DNA from: Mycobacterium sp. WUMAC-067
GTDB taxonomy: Bacteria; Actinomycetota; Actinomycetes; Mycobacteriales; Mycobacteriaceae
Assembly: GCF_020217485.1 (NCBI RefSeq)
Contig: NZ_JAEKMI010000008.1
Coordinates: forward strand, 114,271-178,270
Reading direction: 5' to 3'
DNA: 64,000 nucleotides
A program made the position numbers and the translations under genes. Below the pieces are notes generated by a model. The model ran no database searches and had not been told where the DNA came from. It worked only from the letters and a program-made list of their open reading frames with translations. Below, in pieces: positions 17,401 through 26,100 of the stretch (positions within the stretch are counted from its first letter, which is position 1; the number at the start of each line of letters is the position of its first letter).

Positions 17401-17995
17401 GCGCACGGCGGTGGCCGCCCTGATCTCCGTATCCGGGGAATCCGACGTGCTGGCCGCGCAGGTGTGCGCGGACGACGCCGCCCTGACCGCCGAGGGCATC
17501 CGGCGGGCGGTCGCCGACCTCGTTCCCGCACACATGATCCCGCGCCACATCGCGGTGGTGGAGCGGATCGGCTTCACCGATGCCGGAAAGCTCGACCGCC
17601 GCGCCGTGGTGCGCGAATTGGAAAACGCCGTGGCGCAATCGCAGCAGCCGGGGCACCGCGCGCCGTCGACGCCGTTGGAATCCGCGCTGGCGATGATCGT
17701 GGGCGACCTGCTCGGCCGGCAGAACATCGGTGTCGACGACGACTTCTTCGCGCTCGGCGGTGATTCGGTGCTGGCCACGCAGGCGGTGGCGCGAATTCGG
17801 GCATGGCTGGACGCGCCGGACATCATGGTCGCCGACATCTTCGCCAACCGAACCGTGTCGGCACTGGCCGCGGTCCTCAGCGCCGGCGAGCACGAACCCG
17901 GCCGGCTCGACCAGGTCGCCGAGCTATACCTCGAGGTTATCGGCATGGACGCCGAATCGGTTCTGGCGGCCTCTCAGCAACCCGCGAAATCATAA
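14492..17995 (+). CDS. mbtB: MbtB, phenyloxazoline synthase (ArCP-Cy-A-PCP)
   Basis: 1167 residues. Domains in order: aryl carrier protein with the phosphopantetheine Ser in GQGLDSIRIM (~34-37); cyclization domain with DxxxxDxxS as DMQAADAMS (~233); adenylation domain with TSGSTGEPKG (~700), GLGGATETPVHN and [14 protein letters not shown]; peptidyl carrier with ALGGDSVLATQ (~1087). It receives salicylate from MbtA, activates Ser or Thr and cyclizes the pair to hydroxyphenyl-oxazoline. M. tuberculosis MbtB is ~1414 residues with a C-terminal thioesterase; here the chain stops after the carrier domain and the thioesterase is the next gene. I chose GTG 14492 (MVRAPARSE), which aligns with the M. 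tuberculosis start and has GGGAGGG upstream. Confidence 0.95.
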   Translation: MVRAPARSEDIRAEVAELLGVDVEAVQPGSNLIGQGLDSIRIMTLAGRWRRQGLAVDFATLAEMPTVEAWARLVGAGGPSADRPAEPADAPADAQGSGEDEPFSLAPMQHAMWVGRQENQQLGGVAGHLYVEFDGGPIDPERLRTAATALARRHPMLRVRFLPDGTQRITPAGECGAFPVHVEDLRERHTDAVDQRLAAIRAAKSHQQLDGAVFELAVTLLPDQRSRLHVDLDMQAADAMSYRTLMADLAALYLGRDLPELRYTYRQYRQAIEAEDARPQPARDADRAWWAPRLPELPDPPALPTVRGRACNESTRRWHWLDPQTRDGLFTRAQARGFTPAMALAAGFANTLARWSTTSRFLLNVPLFGRQALHPDVDSLVGDFTSSLLLDVDLAGADTASARTQVVQDAMRTAAAHSAYPGLSVLRDLSRHRGTQVLAPVVFTSALGLGELFSSEVTGQFGTPGWIISQGPQVLLDAQVTEFDGGVLVNWDVREGIFPAGVIDAMFAHHIDELLRLAGADDAWDALAPPALPEAQRAVREAINGRTAEPSGEALHDGFFRQAERQPDAPAVCASSGDLSYARLRDQALAVAAALRAAGITAGDTIAVMGPKTAEQIPALLGILSVGAAYLPIGIDQPRDRAERILESARVSLAVVCGGQRLSTPVPEVVLADILRDAPAGAEIQSARIDPAGLAYVLFTSGSTGEPKGVEVTHDAAMNTVEFIARHFEIGPADRCLALSTLEGDISVMDIFVTLRTGGAIVVVDEAQRRDPDAWARLIDAHQVTVLHFMPGWLEMLVEVGRGRLSSVRVVPTGGDWVRPEVVRRLRDEAPDLRFAGLGGATETPVHNSIFEVTEPIPEHWTSLPFGVPLPNNACRVVDDSGADCPDWVPGEYWVSGRGIARGYRGRPDLTAERFVEHDGRIWYRTGDLVRYWPDGTLEFVGRADHRVKISGYRVELGEIETALRRVPGVRTAVAALISVSGESDVLAAQVCADDAALTAEGIRRAVADLVPAHMIPRHIAVVERIGFTDAGKLDRRAVVRELENAVAQSQQPGHRAPSTPLESALAMIVGDLLGRQNIGVDDDFFALGGDSVLATQAVARIRAWLDAPDIMVADIFANRTVSALAAVLSAGEHEPGRLDQVAELYLEVIGMDAESVLAASQQPAKS

Positions 17996-18003
17996 ACGGC
18001 GCA

Positions 18004-18774
18004 ATGACATTGAATAATCTGATCACCGTGTCCTCCACGTTCCCGTCCTGGATCAAACTGACCCGGGGCCGCAACGACGGGACCGCGGACCGCTCCGCGG
18101 GTGCCACCGTGGTATTCCCGCACGCCGGTGCGGCCGCCGCGAGCTACCGGGTGCTCGCCGCGGCGCTGGCCGCCGGCGGAGACACCTACGTCGTGCAGTA
18201 CCCTCAGCGGGCCGACCGCCTCAGCGAACCCGCACACGAAAGCGTGCGCGACCTCGCCGCCAGCCTCTTCCGGGCCGCACCATGGCCCAGCGTCGCGCCA
18301 CTGACATTGTTCGGCCACAGCATGGGCGCCGTCGTCGCCTTCGAATTCGCCCGCGTCGCCGAGATGCACGGCGCGGCCGTGCGCAAGCTCTGGGTTTCGG
18401 CGGGCCCACCGCCCTGCGTCGTCGCCGACATGCCCGAACTGCCGACCAGCGACGACGGGCTGCTGGCGGACATCGCCGATTTGGGCGGCACCGACCCCGA
18501 ACTGCTTGCCGACGAAGAGTTCTCGGAACTAATGACCACCGCGGTGCGCGCCGATTACCAGGCCTTCAACCGCTACGACCCCAGCCCCGACGTCCGCATC
18601 GGCGCCGACATCCACGTGTTGGGCGGCCATGACGACCACCGCATCGGGACGGGCGTGCTGCGCCAGTGGGACAAGCACACCGCCGGATCCTTTGCCATGT
18701 CGCTGTATGACGGCGGGCACTTCTACGTCTACGACCACGTCGACGCGGTCGCCGCACAGGTGAACGCCGGGTGA
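18004..18774 (+). CDS. mbtT: MbtT, stand-alone (type II) thioesterase
   Basis: 256 residues of the GrsT/TesA-type alpha/beta hydrolase thioesterase family. The nucleophile Ser is in FGHSMGAVVAFEFARV, the oxyanion region in VFPHAGAAAASYRVLA, the general acid in the DIHVLGGHDDHRI region, and the catalytic His in DGGHFYVYDH. Such enzymes clear misprimed carrier domains or release products. The ATG at 18004 is only eight bases after the mbtB TAA, with no evident Shine-Dalgarno, suggesting reinitiation. In M. tuberculosis this domain is fused to MbtB. A frame open to 17803 lies inside mbtB and is not used. Confidence 0.9.
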   Translation: MTLNNLITVSSTFPSWIKLTRGRNDGTADRSAGATVVFPHAGAAAASYRVLAAALAAGGDTYVVQYPQRADRLSEPAHESVRDLAASLFRAAPWPSVAPLTLFGHSMGAVVAFEFARVAEMHGAAVRKLWVSAGPPPCVVADMPELPTSDDGLLADIADLGGTDPELLADEEFSELMTTAVRADYQAFNRYDPSPDVRIGADIHVLGGHDDHRIGTGVLRQWDKHTAGSFAMSLYDGGHFYVYDHVDAVAAQVNAG

Positions 18775-18779
18775 TACCA

Positions 18780-20099
18780 ATGTCGGACGATGCGTACGGC
18801 GCCGAGGGCGTCGACCCTGTCGTGATCGTGGGGATGGGTGTCGAGGCGCCCGGCGGCATCGAAAACGCCGAGGGTTACTGGGATCTGCTGGCGCACGGCC
18901 GTGAAGCACTGGGACCGTTTCCCACCGACCGCGGTTGGGCCGTGCGCGAGCTGCTGGCCGGCTCCCGCCGCAGCGGATTCAAAGAGATTCACGATCGCGG
19001 CGGATTCCTCAGCGGGGCAACAACGTTCGACCCGGAGTTCTTCGGCATCTCACCACGCGAGGCCGTGGTGATGGACCCGCAGCAGCGGGTGTCGCTCCGG
19101 GTGGCCTGGCGCGCTTTGGAAACCAGCGGCATCAACCCCGACGACCTGGCCGGGCACGACGTGGGCTGCTTCGTGGGCGCCTCCGCCACCGGCTACGGAC
19201 CCGAGATGGCCAGGTTCTCCGAACACAGCGGCCATCTGCTCGCCGGGACCGCCCTCAGCGTGATCTCGGGCCGCATCGCCTACACGCTGGGATTGGCCGG
19301 CCCGGCACTCACACTGGATTCTTCGTGCGCGTCCGCGCTGGTGGCATTCCACGTCGCGGTGCGCTCGCTGCAGAACGACGACTGCGACATGGCCATCGCG
19401 GGTGGGGTCAACGTGCTCGGCTCACCCGGCTTCTTCGTCGAGTTTTCCAAACAACACGCCCTCTCCGATGACGGGTACTGCCGCCCCTACAGCGCGCAAG
19501 CCAGCGGAACCGTGTGGGCCGAGGGAGCGGCGATGTTTGTGCTGCAACGCAAATCGGCCGCGCTGCGGGCCGGCCGGCAGATCCTGGCCGAGGTGCGCGC
19601 CACCGCCATCAACCAGGACGGGCGCAGCGCCGGGCTCAGCGCGCCCAGCGGCGACGCCCAGGTTCGCCTGTTCCAGCGGGCCATCACCCAGGCCGGGATC
19701 AAGCCCGCCGAGGTGGGCATGATCGAGGGGCACGGCACCGGCACCCGACTCGGCGACCGCACCGAATTGCGCTCGCTGGCACAGACCTACGGCGACACCG
19801 AAGCCGGCGCCGGGGCGCTGCTCGGTTCGGTGAAGTCCAACGTCGGGCACTCGCTGGCCGCCGCCGGCGCGCTGGGACTGGCCAAGGTGCTGGTCTCGGC
19901 AGAACACGGGGCGGTCCCGCCCACCCTGCACGCCGACAACGCCAGTCCCGAAATCGAGTGGGACAAACAGGGTTTGCGGTTGGCGCAGACTCTGACGCCC
20001 TGGCCGGCCGTCGACGGGCAGCGCATCGCCGCGGCCTCCGCGTTCGGGATCGCCGGCACCAACGCGCATCTGATCGTCTCCGTCCCCGAGGTCGCGTGA
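18780..20099 (+). CDS. mbtC: MbtC, beta-ketoacyl synthase
   Basis: 439 residues, a lone type I ketosynthase. The active-site Cys lies in TLDSSCASALVAFHVA (~Cys180); the two catalytic His are in EGHGTGTRLGDRTEL and SVKSNVGHSLAAAG. It works with MbtD to extend the acyl unit that becomes the beta-hydroxy acid of mycobactin. I chose ATG 18780 (MSDDAYG), matching the M. tuberculosis start; a GTG at 18771 overlapping the mbtT stop as GTGA is an alternative. The stop overlaps the mbtD start as TGATG, so the two halves of this split polyketide synthase are translationally coupled. Confidence 0.95.
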   Translation: MSDDAYGAEGVDPVVIVGMGVEAPGGIENAEGYWDLLAHGREALGPFPTDRGWAVRELLAGSRRSGFKEIHDRGGFLSGATTFDPEFFGISPREAVVMDPQQRVSLRVAWRALETSGINPDDLAGHDVGCFVGASATGYGPEMARFSEHSGHLLAGTALSVISGRIAYTLGLAGPALTLDSSCASALVAFHVAVRSLQNDDCDMAIAGGVNVLGSPGFFVEFSKQHALSDDGYCRPYSAQASGTVWAEGAAMFVLQRKSAALRAGRQILAEVRATAINQDGRSAGLSAPSGDAQVRLFQRAITQAGIKPAEVGMIEGHGTGTRLGDRTELRSLAQTYGDTEAGAGALLGSVKSNVGHSLAAAGALGLAKVLVSAEHGAVPPTLHADNASPEIEWDKQGLRLAQTLTPWPAVDGQRIAAASAFGIAGTNAHLIVSVPEVA

Positions 20100-23000
20100 T
20101 GCTCACCCATCGTCTGCCCGACGGGCGTATCCCGGTGCTGCTGAGCTCCCACGACCCCGAGCTGATCCGCAGGGACGCCGCGGCGATCCTCGATTACCTG
20201 GGCCGCGTCGACCCACCGAACGCGGCCGCCGCCGTCGCATCCACCCTGCTGCGGCTGCGGCGGGCGCGACGTCACCGCGCCGTGCTGCGAGCAGCCGACG
20301 GCGCCGAGCTGGTCGCCGGGCTGTCCGCGATCGCGCGGGGCGAAGAACACGAGCTGGTCACGCGATCCGCGAAGACGACGCCGCCGCGCATCGCGTTCGT
20401 GTTCCCCGGCCAGGGCAATCAATGGCAGGCGATGGGCGCCGACGCCTACCGTCAGCTGCCCGCCTACCGCGAGACGGCCGACCGGTGTGCGGGAGAGTTC
20501 GTCGTCGCCGGATTCGACTCCCCGCTCCCGTATCTGGTGGGGGAGGAAGAGCGCGGCTGGTCACGTGCCGAAATTCAGGGAGCACAGTTCACCCACGCGG
20601 TCAGCCTGGCCGAGGCATGGCGACACTGCGGGCTGCTGCCCGAAATCACCATCGGCCACAGCCTCGGCGAGGTGGCGGCGGCCTATGTGGCCGAAGCGAT
20701 CTCGCTGCCCGACGCCGTCGCCCTCGTGGTCGCCCGCGCCACCGTCGTCGGCCGGCTGACGGGCCGCTACGCGATGGCGGTGCTGGGCACCGGCCTCGAC
20801 ATCGCCGAATCGCTGCTGGCCGAGGCTCCCGGCTGGGTGGAAGTCTCGGCGGTCAACGGGCCGTCGTCGACCGTGGTCGCCGGCGACCACGACGCGGTCG
20901 CCGCCGCGGTGCGTCTGGCGCAACGGCGTGACATCTTCACCCATCAACTGTCCGTCGACTACCCCGGCCACACCAGTGCACTACGCCCGTTGCGTGCCGG
21001 CCTGGCCGAGCTGACGCCGCAGTCGCGGTTCCGGGACGGGCCGGTGCGGTTCGTCGGCTCCACCCTGGGCGCCGAGTTGGGCGAAGCGACCGACTTCATC
21101 GAATACTGGTACGAAAACCTCTGCGGCACAGTGAGATTCGATCTCGCCGTGCAATACGCCCGCAGCTGCGGAGCCGATACGTTCGTGGAGCTCTCGGCGC
21201 ACCCTGCACTGCTCTATCCGCTCGGCGACATCGTCGACGACGAGGCGGTCGTCGTCGGCTCGGGGCACCGCGACCGCCCCGTCACCGAATCCCTCTCGGC
21301 GAGCATCGCCGCCGTCGCGACCGCCGACCCCGGCTGCCGGTGGGCCGACGCCGTCCCGGCGGGTGAGCGGGCTCCACTGCGAGGGTTCCCGAACGCGCCG
21401 ATGCGCGCGGTGCACCTCTGGGCAGCGCCGGAACGAGCCACCGAACCGGCCTCGGTGCCCGCGCTCACCGTGGCCGTCGAGGACTGGCAGCACACCACCT
21501 CGCCCATCGGTCCGAGCGCGACACGCCCCGGCATCGGCTTCGCCGGAACGGACGCGCTGACCCGGCAGCTGGCCGATGCCGCTGCGGCGCACGGCAATTG
21601 CCGCGTGGTGCCGCCGAACGAGGCGGAGATCCTCGCCATCGTGGCGCCGGGTATCGACGAGCTCGACGCCACGGCCGCGATCGAGCAGATCGCCGCCCGG
21701 CCCGATGCCGGCCTACCCGATTACCCCGCGCTCATCGGCCCACGATGCCGGGCCGTCTGGCTATTGACCGTCGGCGCCGAACACATCGATCGGGATGACA
21801 CCACCGCCTCGCCGGCGCAGGCGGCCCTGGCGGCGATGCATCGCAGCGTCGGGTTCGAATTCCCGGACCAGGCCTTCGGGCATCTCGACCTCGAGCGCGC
21901 AGATGTGGACGCCGCGACCGCGCGCGCCGTCGTCGACGTGCTGTCGGGCGAGGCGGCCGAGGTCGCGTTGCGGGGCGGCGAGTCACCGCTGAGCCAGGTC
22001 CGACGCCACGTCCGAACATTCCGCGCGTGCCGCGAATCGGCGACCCACCGGCCCCTCGACGCCGCCGCCCTGGACGACGTGGTGATCACCGGCGGCAGCG
22101 GGGCCATCGGCCTGCAATACGCGCGGTTCTGCCTCGAACGCGGTGCCCGGAGCATCACCCTGTTGAGCCGCAACGGCGTGGACCCGGCCGCGCTGCGCGA
22201 GCTCGCCGACAGGCACGGCGCCGAAGTGCGCGCCCCGCAATGCGATATCACCGACCGCGCCGCGCTGGCCTCCGTGGCCGCCACGCACGCGGGTTCGGGG
22301 GCGTCGCTGCTCATCCACACCGCGGGCATCGCGCAGGCCCGCTCGCGCGCCGACCTCACCGGTGCCGATGTGGCGGCGGTGTGCGCCGCTAAGGTCCGCG
22401 GATTGGCGTTGATGGCCGAGGTTTGGCCGCTGCAACCGGACTGCCGAATCCTCGCCTGCTCCTCGGTGTTCGGAGTTTGGGGCGGCTACAACCACGCGGC
22501 CTACGCGGCGTCCAACCGGATGCTCGATGCGTTGGCCGCCAGGTTGCGTGCCGAAGGCCGCGACTGCATGGCGATCCGGTGGGGGCTGTGGCAGGGCGCT
22601 GGGGTGGTGGTCGGCAACGAGATCACCCGCACGGAACGCTCGGGGCTGGTGGCGATGGAGCCGGAGGTGGCGATCGAGGCCAGCCTGTACCGCTACGACG
22701 GCGACCCGCTGATTTTCGACGCCGACTTCGACCGGCTGCAGGTGTTCTTCGAAAGCCAGGGAATGCCAATGCCGTTCAGCGCTCCGCAGAGCGGCGACGT
22801 CGGGATGGCGGAAGACGCCGTGGTGGCGAAGCCCCTCGCCGACGTGGTGCGAACGGAATTGGCCGCGACCCTGCATCTGGGTGATTCGCTGTCGATCGAC
22901 CCGGGCACGTCGCTGATCGACCTCGGGGTGGACTCGCTGCTTGCCCTCGATCTACGTAAGCGGCTGCGCCGGACGGTGGGGAACTCGGTTCCGGTGGCGC

Positions 23001-23155
23001 GCATGCTCGGCGGCATCACCGTCAACGAGCTGATCGACGCGCTGCGCGCCGACTCACCCGGCGGCCCCACGCCGCCGTCGCCCATCGAGCGCACCGGCGC
23101 CGCCAACGGTGCGCACCACTCAACGCTCGCGACGCTCGAAAGGTTGGACTCCTAG
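20099..23155 (+). CDS. mbtD: MbtD, polyketide synthase (AT-KR-ACP)
   Basis: 1018 residues (about 1000 in M. tuberculosis). The acyltransferase domain has FPGQGNQWQAMG and the active-site GHSLGEVAAAYVA (~185). The ketoreductase has the NADPH motif VITGGSGAIGLQYARF (~664), with Ser and Tyr in SSVFGVWGGYNHAAYAASN. The acyl carrier has LIDLGVDSLLALDL (~941). With MbtC it makes the beta-hydroxyacyl unit linking the two hydroxylysine halves of mycobactin. The ATG at 20099 shares an A with the mbtC stop; frames extending upstream lie inside mbtC. Confidence 0.95.
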   Translation: MLTHRLPDGRIPVLLSSHDPELIRRDAAAILDYLGRVDPPNAAAAVASTLLRLRRARRHRAVLRAADGAELVAGLSAIARGEEHELVTRSAKTTPPRIAFVFPGQGNQWQAMGADAYRQLPAYRETADRCAGEFVVAGFDSPLPYLVGEEERGWSRAEIQGAQFTHAVSLAEAWRHCGLLPEITIGHSLGEVAAAYVAEAISLPDAVALVVARATVVGRLTGRYAMAVLGTGLDIAESLLAEAPGWVEVSAVNGPSSTVVAGDHDAVAAAVRLAQRRDIFTHQLSVDYPGHTSALRPLRAGLAELTPQSRFRDGPVRFVGSTLGAELGEATDFIEYWYENLCGTVRFDLAVQYARSCGADTFVELSAHPALLYPLGDIVDDEAVVVGSGHRDRPVTESLSASIAAVATADPGCRWADAVPAGERAPLRGFPNAPMRAVHLWAAPERATEPASVPALTVAVEDWQHTTSPIGPSATRPGIGFAGTDALTRQLADAAAAHGNCRVVPPNEAEILAIVAPGIDELDATAAIEQIAARPDAGLPDYPALIGPRCRAVWLLTVGAEHIDRDDTTASPAQAALAAMHRSVGFEFPDQAFGHLDLERADVDAATARAVVDVLSGEAAEVALRGGESPLSQVRRHVRTFRACRESATHRPLDAAALDDVVITGGSGAIGLQYARFCLERGARSITLLSRNGVDPAALRELADRHGAEVRAPQCDITDRAALASVAATHAGSGASLLIHTAGIAQARSRADLTGADVAAVCAAKVRGLALMAEVWPLQPDCRILACSSVFGVWGGYNHAAYAASNRMLDALAARLRAEGRDCMAIRWGLWQGAGVVVGNEITRTERSGLVAMEPEVAIEASLYRYDGDPLIFDADFDRLQVFFESQGMPMPFSAPQSGDVGMAEDAVVAKPLADVVRTELAATLHLGDSLSIDPGTSLIDLGVDSLLALDLRKRLRRTVGNSVPVARMLGGITVNELIDALRADSPGGPTPPSPIERTGAANGAHHSTLATLERLDS

Positions 23156-23156
23156 C

Positions 23157-26100
23157 GTGACAGACACCACCGGCGCCGGCACCCGTCTCGACGATGAGCG
23201 CTTGGAACTCCTGCGCCGCAAGCTCGCCGAGCGCGGCCTGGCCAGGTCGACCGGCGCGGCTTCCGTCGCCACCTACGACGAGCCACGCATGTCCGCCGGC
23301 CAGCACCGGATGTGGTTCGTGCAGTCGGTCGATCCCGACAGCGCGTTGCTCAACATCTGCGTCTCCTATCGCCTCACCGGCGCCGTCGACGCCACGCGGC
23401 TACACCGCGCCGCCGACGCCGTCGCCGCGCGACACCCCGTCCTCCACACGACGTATGACACCGACAGCGAGGGCGACCCGCGGCCCGTCGTCCGCGACGA
23501 CCTGCGGCCCGAATGGGCCGAACACGACCTGTCCGGGTTGACCGATCAAGCTCGCCGCTTGCGCCTGGATGTGCTGGCGCAGCGGGACTTTCGCCGCCCG
23601 TTCGACCTGAGCAAGGATTCACCCCTGCGAGTCACCGTGGCGCACGTGGCCGCCGATGACCTGATACTGCTGATCACCGCGCACCATATCGCCTGGGACG
23701 ACGGCTCGTGGGCGCCGTTTTTCGCCGACCTGACTCGTGCGTACACCGACCCCGACGGCTTCGCCGCCGCTCCGGTGCTGCCGGCCCCTTCCCACGACCC
23801 GACCGCGATCCGTCAGGCGGATCTGGACTATTGGCGGCCGCTGATGGCCGATCTCCCGGAGCCACTGGAACTTCCGGGGCCTAACGGTTCGGTGGTGCCC
23901 AGTACCTGGCGCGCGCAACGCGCGACCGCGCCGCTGTCGGCGGACGTCGTCGACCGGGCGGCCGCGCTGGCCCGCGAGACCGGCGCCACGCCCTACATGG
24001 TGTTGATGGCCGCGTTCGGCGCCCTGGTGCACCGCTACACCCAGTCGACCGACTTCCTGTTCGCGGCCCCGGTGCTGAACCGCGGCGTGGGAACCGAGGG
24101 TGCCATCGGGTACTACGGCAACACCGTGGTGGTCCGGCTGCGCCCGCGGCCGCACCAGACGTTCCGCGAACTGCTGGCGCAGACCCGTGACGGCGCGGTG
24201 GGCGCCTTCGCTCATTCGCGGGCCGACCTGGATTGGCTGGTGCGTGAGTCAAACCCCGACCGCCGGCACGGCGCTGACCGGATGACCCGCGTCAGCTTCG
24301 GACAGCGGGAGCCCGACGGCGCCGGCTTTTGCCCACCGGGCGTGCGTTGCGCGCGCGCCGAGTTGCGCGGTCATTTCAACCAGCTGCCGCTGAGTCTGAT
24401 GGTCGAACTGAACCGGACGCCGGATGGCTTGGGCGGCGGCGTGATCGAGGCCGAGTACCTCGTCGAGGTGCTGGATCAGCAGTTGGTGCAGCAACTCCTG
24501 CGCCACTACGCCGCCCTGCTGGACAGCGTGCTGTCCGACCCCGACGCGACGCTGTCGGCGTGCGCGCTGATGAACGACGAAGACGCCGAGCGGCTGCGGT
24601 CCGTGTCGACCGGTGAAGAATTCGTCACCCCGGCGAGCACCTTGTCCGCGCTGGTCAGCCGGCGAGCGGCGCTCACGCCCGACGCCATCGCGGTCGTCTA
24701 CGAGGGGCGCGCCTACACCTACCGCGAAATCGATGAAGAGTCGAACCGAGTGGCGCACTGGCTCATCGAGCGTGGAATCGGCACCGAGGATCGCGTCGCG
24801 GTCCTGCTGGACAAGTCACCCGAACTGGTCATCACCGCGCTCGGCGTGCTCAAAGCGGGTGGGGTCTACCTTCCGGTGGATCCCACCTACCCGGAGGACA
24901 GGCTGAGCTTCATCCTCGGGGACGCGGACGCCAAACTGGTGCTGCGCGAACCGGTTTGCGAAGCGGGGGACTACCCGACCACCGCGCCCACCGCGCTGCT
25001 GCGGCCGCTGAGCCCGCAGAACACCGCGTACCTGATCTACACCTCGGGTTCGACCGGGCTGCCCAAGGGCGTTCCGGTGCCCCACGCGCCCATCGCCGAG
25101 TACTTCGTCTGGTTCGGCGAGGAGTACCGGATCGACGAAACCGACCGGCTGTTACAGGTGGCGTCGCCCAGCTTCGACGTGTCGATGGGCGAAATCTTCG
25201 GCACCTTGATCATGGGTGCCCGACTGGTGATTCCGCGCCCCGACGGGCTGCGCGACATCGGCTATCTCACCGACCTTCTGGCCCGCGAAGGCATCACGTC
25301 GATGCACTTCGTGCCGTCGCTGCTGGGTCTGTTCCTGTCGTTGCCCGGCGTCAGCCAGTGGCGCACGTTGCGGCGCGTGCCCATCGGCGGGGAGGCCCTG
25401 CCCGGCGAGATCGCCGACAAGTTCCACGCCACCTTCGACGCGTCGCTGCACAACTTCTACGGCCCGACCGAGACGGTCGTGAACTGCACCAGCTACCCGG
25501 TGGAGGGCACCCAGGGCACGCGGGTGGTGCCGATCGGCCGGCCCAAGATCAACACGCAGGTGTACCTGCTCGACAACGCCCTGCAGCCCGTTCCCATCGG
25601 GGTGATCGGTGAAATCTACATCGCCGGAACACATGTCGCGCACGGATACCACCGCAGGCCGCAGCTGACGGCCGAGCGCTTCGTCGCCGACCCCTTCACC
25701 CCCGGCGGGCGGATGTACCGCTCCGGCGACCTGGCCCGGCGCAACGCCAACGGGGACATCGAGTTCGTCGGCCGCGCCGACGAGCAGGTGAAGATCCGCG
25801 GTTTCCGCATCGAGTTGGGCGAGATCGCCGCCGCCATCTCGGTCGACCCCAGCGTCGGACAAGCCGTCGTGCTGGCCATGGACCTGCCTCAGTTGGGCAA
25901 GAGCCTGGTGGGATACGTGACTCCGGCCGAGGGCGCTGGCACGGAAACGGTTGACGTCGAACGCATCCGCGCTCGGGTGGCCGCCGCGCTGCCGGACTAC
26001 ATGACGCCGGCCGCCTATGTGGTGCTCGACGAGATCCCGATCACCGCCCATCAAAAGATCGACCGCGCCGCGCTGCCGCAGCCGCAGCTCGCGGCCGGCA

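Noticed and set aside
17980..18010. Frameshift or premature stop splitting an mbtB-thioesterase fusion
   Set aside because: The stop, short gap and ATG are clean, and separate mbtT genes are known in other mycobacteria, so natural gene separation is the simpler reading.
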